From the NCBI RefSeq assembly GCF_000297025.1, contig NZ_CAKD01000013.1, positions 1 through 64,000 on the forward strand: 64,000 bases of DNA, in the 5' to 3' direction. The notes under the pieces are model-generated. The model did not search any database and was not told where the DNA came from. It saw only the letters and a program-made list of their open reading frames with translations. This document shows positions 61,612 through 64,000 of the stretch, in pieces (position 1 is the stretch's first letter; the number at the start of each line of letters is the position of its first letter). Source of the stretch: Lactobacillus pasteurii DSM 23907 = CRBIP 24.76 (lineage in GTDB: Bacteria; Bacillota; Bacilli; Lactobacillales; Lactobacillaceae). The position numbers and the translations under genes were made by a program.

Positions 61612-62384
61612 TCTTTATCCTTTCGCGTTCTCTTTTTACGGAAAATAATTGCCCAGGAAATAATTACCAAATCTAAGCACGCAAAAATGCCAATAACAGG
61701 CAAAAAAGGATAAGAAATCAATGGAACTTCTGCTAAAGTCGCCTGCTTTTTCACTGCATACTTGCCCAATTCTTTTTGTTTTTTCGCAAGATTAAATGGA
61801 ATCGTCTTAGTTTTGGTCGATTTTTTTGAAGCAGCGTTATTTTTTCTTGCAGCTTCTTCTACGACCGGATTTTTAACCGGAGTATTTGCGACTTGTTCAA
61901 TCTGTTTAGTTGTTTTTTCTTTTGAAACCTTGCCTGCAGATGATTTAGACTTAGCAGTCTTTTTAGGCACAGTTGCTGCATTTTCAAGTGCTTGGTCAAA
62001 CACATACCATACCTTATACTTCTGATGCTGCATCCCTAGGCTAGGAACAGAATACTCTAACTCTCCTGAAAAAGGCTTAGTTAACTGATCAATAGAACTG
62101 ATGCTAGTTTCTACTATCCAAATATCAAAATCCCCTTCAGTCTTTTCCGTCAAGTTAGTGATCGGACCCACTGACATCGATAGTGGCTTAAAGACCACTA
62201 AGTCATGTTTTGCCTTGATGGTCATTATTAGGCGATATTTGTTACCCTCTTTTAGCAGTTCCGCTTTGTGCGTGTAGTATTCATCAGCGATTGATAAAGA
62301 CTTTTTATCCTCTTTGTAGACGTGATAATTTAAAGTTTGCTCTGCTAGGTCTGGCTGAATTTTGCTAGCTGTTACTAACGCTTT
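61608..62384 (-). pseudogene. Second NEAT domain with membrane anchor, cut off from its signal peptide
   Basis: The frame is open from about 62384 to 61608 but has no start codon before an internal ATG (62225), which lies inside the NEAT domain and has no signal peptide. Translated from the top it reads KALVTASKIQPDLAEQ, then a full NEAT domain (NYHVYKEDKKSLSIADEYY onward to YKVWYVFD), a Lys/Ala linker and a C-terminal span. It starts in the overlap with the end of the previous NEAT gene, displaced by one base in a run of five A. I infer a single two-NEAT gene broken or regulated by a frameshift at about 62383-62387. The heme-motif Tyr is not at its usual place. Confidence 0.65.
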
Positions 62385-62868
62385 TTAATTTGCCAAACTT
62401 AATCCAAGCTGGTTCTGACATTTTTCCGCCAAAATCAATCGTTACTTGCATCTTTACCCAGCCGTTGTTCTTGAAAGCTTTAGATGAAAAAATAAAGTCG
62501 AAACTAGATTTATCCTTTGATACATTAGCCTTTTTGCCCTTTACACCATTAAGGCTTAAAGCCTTGACGATCTTATCAACGTTTTGACCCTTGCCCATGG
62601 AACTACCATTGCCATCAACATGAACGATCACTTGACTAACCTTTTTATTCTTTAGGACAACTTTTGCCTTAGTTCCGATAAAGCCACGTGAAATCGAAGC
62701 TTTGTGACTTTTATGGTTTTTGCTATACTTATAAGCCAACATACTCACTGTTTGTGTGGTTTGAGTTGCCGCCTGAACTGTTGAAATATTTGACTCAGTC
62801 ATAAAAACTGGCGTTGTTAAAGCTAAAATCGCACCCACTGATGCAACTTTTAATATATTCATTCTCAT
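62365..62868 (-). CDS. Secreted NEAT-like protein (first half of a split gene)
   Basis: From ATG 62868 (AGGAG 8 bp before) the product has a signal peptide (about 1-33, ...STVQAA) and a NEAT-like domain: VSMLAYKYSKNHKSHKASISRGF, then KVSQVIVHVDGNGSSMGKGQNVDKIVK and VKMQVTIDFGGKMSEPAWIKFG. It has no tyrosine in the final strands, so classical heme coordination is absent. It ends KLKSVSNS just where the next NEAT frame opens, so without a frameshift it is a free secreted single-domain protein. Closely related in sequence to the NEAT domain of the divergent gene at 63083. Confidence 0.75.
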   Translation of the reverse strand: MRMNILKVASVGAILALTTPVFMTESNISTVQAATQTTQTVSMLAYKYSKNHKSHKASISRGFIGTKAKVVLKNKKVSQVIVHVDGNGSSMGKGQNVDKIVKALSLNGVKGKKANVSKDKSSFDFIFSSKAFKNNGWVKMQVTIDFGGKMSEPAWIKFGKLKSVSNS

Positions 62869-62889
62869 ACTAATTTCTCCTAATCTCAT

Positions 62890-63082
62890 TTATTGACTAT
62901 TATACTGGTTAAAAGACAATCAAGCAAACGGTTTCAAATGTGACACAATGTCACTAGTATCAAGGGTTATGCCTGTTATTTTATATTTTAAAAATAACGA
63001 AAATTTACTATTGCAATTGAGCATTTTTTGTTAAATAATGTAAGCGGATTAAAAATACATTACCATTCAGAGGAGATTTTTT
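62890..63082. promoter_or_regulatory. Divergent NEAT control region with HrtR-like operator
   Basis: The leftward promoter is TTGCTT, 17 bp, TATAAT on the minus strand. A perfect 15-bp palindrome GTGACACAATGTCAC (62940-62954) lies about 11 bp above its -35. A cre-like TGTAAGCGGATTAA (63039-63052) and a weak TTGCAA..TAAATA promoter point rightward. Confidence 0.6.
62940..62954. promoter_or_regulatory. HrtR-like operator between NEAT genes
   Basis: GTGACA-CAA-TGTCAC, perfect arms of six bases. From memory the Lactococcus HrtR (heme-sensing TetR) site is ATGACACAGTGTCAT, differing at positions 1, 9 and 15 only. Confidence 0.6.
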
Positions 63083-63844
63083 ATGAAAAAGAATACTAAA
63101 GTCGTTTTAACTGCTCTTGCATTACTTGCAAGTACTGCAACTACACCTGCTGTTGCCTTGGCAGACACTGCTACTATAACTGCTAGCGAAACTCCAGCAT
63201 TGATCGCAGCTAACCCTACTGCAGCTAAGACCAACAGCCAAAGCGTATCAATGTTATTGACTAAGACTGGTACTACTACTCCTTCAGAATCTGCTATGTT
63301 CTTAGGTAAGAGCGCAGATGTTACTGTTGAAAACGGCAAGGTTACTCAAGTAACTATCCACGTTTCAGGCAACACTCCAATGTCAAAGGGTCAAGATATG
63401 TCTAAGATGATGACTTCAATGACTCTTAACGGTGTTGAAGGCAAGCAAGCTAACGTTGCTAAGGATGGTTCAAGCTTAGACTTTGTCTTTGCTGGTGAAG
63501 CTTACAAGGAAGGTAAGGGTACTATCAAGTTCACTATCAACCTTGGACCTAAGTCAATGCAAGAAGCAGCTGACGTAACTTTAGGTGCTGTAGCTACTAC
63601 TCCAGCTAAGACCACTGATACTACAACTACTACTGACACTAAGAAGCCTGCAAAGACTACTAAGGCTGTTAAGAGAACCCTTAAGCACAACGCTTACGTT
63701 TACAACAAGGCTGGCAAGCGCGTAAACAAGAAGGCCTTGAAGAAAGGCAAGAAGGTTTCAACTTACGGCAAAGCTGTTAAGTTAAAGGGTAAGGCTTTCT
63801 ACCAAATCGGCAAGAACAGCTACGTAAAGAAGGCTAACTTCTAA
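63083..63844 (+). CDS. NEAT-SLAP surface protein
   Basis: A 253-residue secreted protein: signal peptide (1-28, ending ALAD), NEAT-like domain (about 52-165, with [29 protein letters not shown] and [12 protein letters not shown]), a Thr/Lys/Pro linker (about 168-198) and a C-terminal SLAP domain (about 199-253: [20 protein letters not shown].. and [16 protein letters not shown]) that binds the cell wall as S-layer-associated proteins do. The NEAT domain has no YxxxY. Codons are of the highly expressed kind. GAGGAG ribosome site. It is divergent from the heme operon and would form its outermost layer. Confidence 0.88.
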   Translation: MKKNTKVVLTALALLASTATTPAVALADTATITASETPALIAANPTAAKTNSQSVSMLLTKTGTTTPSESAMFLGKSADVTVENGKVTQVTIHVSGNTPMSKGQDMSKMMTSMTLNGVEGKQANVAKDGSSLDFVFAGEAYKEGKGTIKFTINLGPKSMQEAADVTLGAVATTPAKTTDTTTTTDTKKPAKTTKAVKRTLKHNAYVYNKAGKRVNKKALKKGKKVSTYGKAVKLKGKAFYQIGKNSYVKKANF

Positions 63845-63869
63845 TTCTGACTAATATATTTGTCTATTA

Positions 63870-63904
63870 AAAATAGACTGACGTTTTGTCGGTCTATTTT
63901 TTTG
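63870..63904 (+). terminator. Terminator of the NEAT-SLAP gene
   Basis: AAAATAGAC / GTCTATTTT stem followed by T7. Confidence 0.88.
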
Positions 63905-64000
63905 CAAAATTAAATTGATAAATTTCAAATCTCCCTGTATTCTATAATCAAATTAAGTTTAGATTAAGCAATGACAAGGAAAGTAAAACGTAGGTACTTC

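Overview
The window looks like the chromosome of a Lactobacillus of the acidophilus/delbrueckii group. The evidence is low-GC Gram-positive style: strong AGGAGG-type ribosome binding sites, CcpA (cre-like) sites, an L-lactate dehydrogenase, PTS permeases and a 6-phospho-beta-glucosidase, an LPXTG cell-wall remnant, and a surface protein ending in an SLAP (S-layer associated) domain. I see no rRNA, tRNA, CRISPR array or prophage. The species is not determined.

Layout. An IS4-family insertion sequence occupies 1-1604. Then come a pyridoxine/vitamin B6 kinase with an ECF S component, a metallophosphatase, decayed gene remnants (4.2-5.1 kb), a large unrecognised 813-residue protein and a FetAB-like exporter (to 9.9 kb). 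From 10 to 21.5 kb lie carbohydrate and keto/amino-acid metabolism genes: 6-phospho-beta-glucosidase, an internally deleted fumarate reductase, a MupG-like hydrolase with a partner protein, a PF13303-type EIIC paired with a PanE-like reductase, diaminopropionate ammonia-lyase and an FMN hydroxyacid dehydrogenase. From 21.5 to 39.7 kb are a heterodimeric ABC exporter with its MarR regulator, a PhnD-like lipoprotein, a glycerol facilitator, a deleted MFS gene, a WYL regulator, a cellobiose-type PTS EIIC with a GntR regulator, a NatAB/YhaPQ-like ABC pair, RecQ, UDP-galactopyranose mutase, a class I glutamine amidotransferase and a GT2 glycosyltransferase. A nucleoside importer (two tandem BMP lipoproteins, ATPase, two permeases) and ldh occupy 40-47 kb.

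The most interesting part is 49-64 kb, a redox and heme island. At 49.4-55.7 kb sits a flavin-based extracellular electron transfer (EET) locus: ApbE/FmnB flavin transferase, PplA-like lipoprotein with two FMN-binding repeats, membrane-extended Ndh2, EetA, EetB and a DmkB-like polyprenyl synthase. At 57.1 kb is a small cytochrome-b5-like heme protein. At 58.3-63.8 kb is an Isd-like heme acquisition locus: ABC ATPase, permease, a membrane-anchored binding protein and several NEAT-domain proteins, one fused to an SLAP domain. One pair of NEAT reading frames is separated by what looks like a one-base shift in a run of five A.

Two shared operator motifs tie this island together. A 15-bp palindrome resembling the lactococcal HrtR heme-sensor operator lies exactly in the core promoter of the cytochrome-b5-like gene and again between the divergent NEAT genes. 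A second, apparently undescribed motif (two 11-bp units ACCARATWRGT set 21 bp apart) precedes two genes for tiny membrane proteins at 57.5 and 57.9 kb; the second, only 50 residues long, is easily missed.

Gene decay is common. I count six broken or remnant genes (surface-protein tail at 4.2 kb, ABM monooxygenase at 4.6 kb, fumarate reductase at 11.6 kb, LPXTG protein at 16.1 kb, MFS transporter at 27.7 kb, NEAT pair at 61.6-62.9 kb). Several look like internal deletions that kept both ends of the gene.
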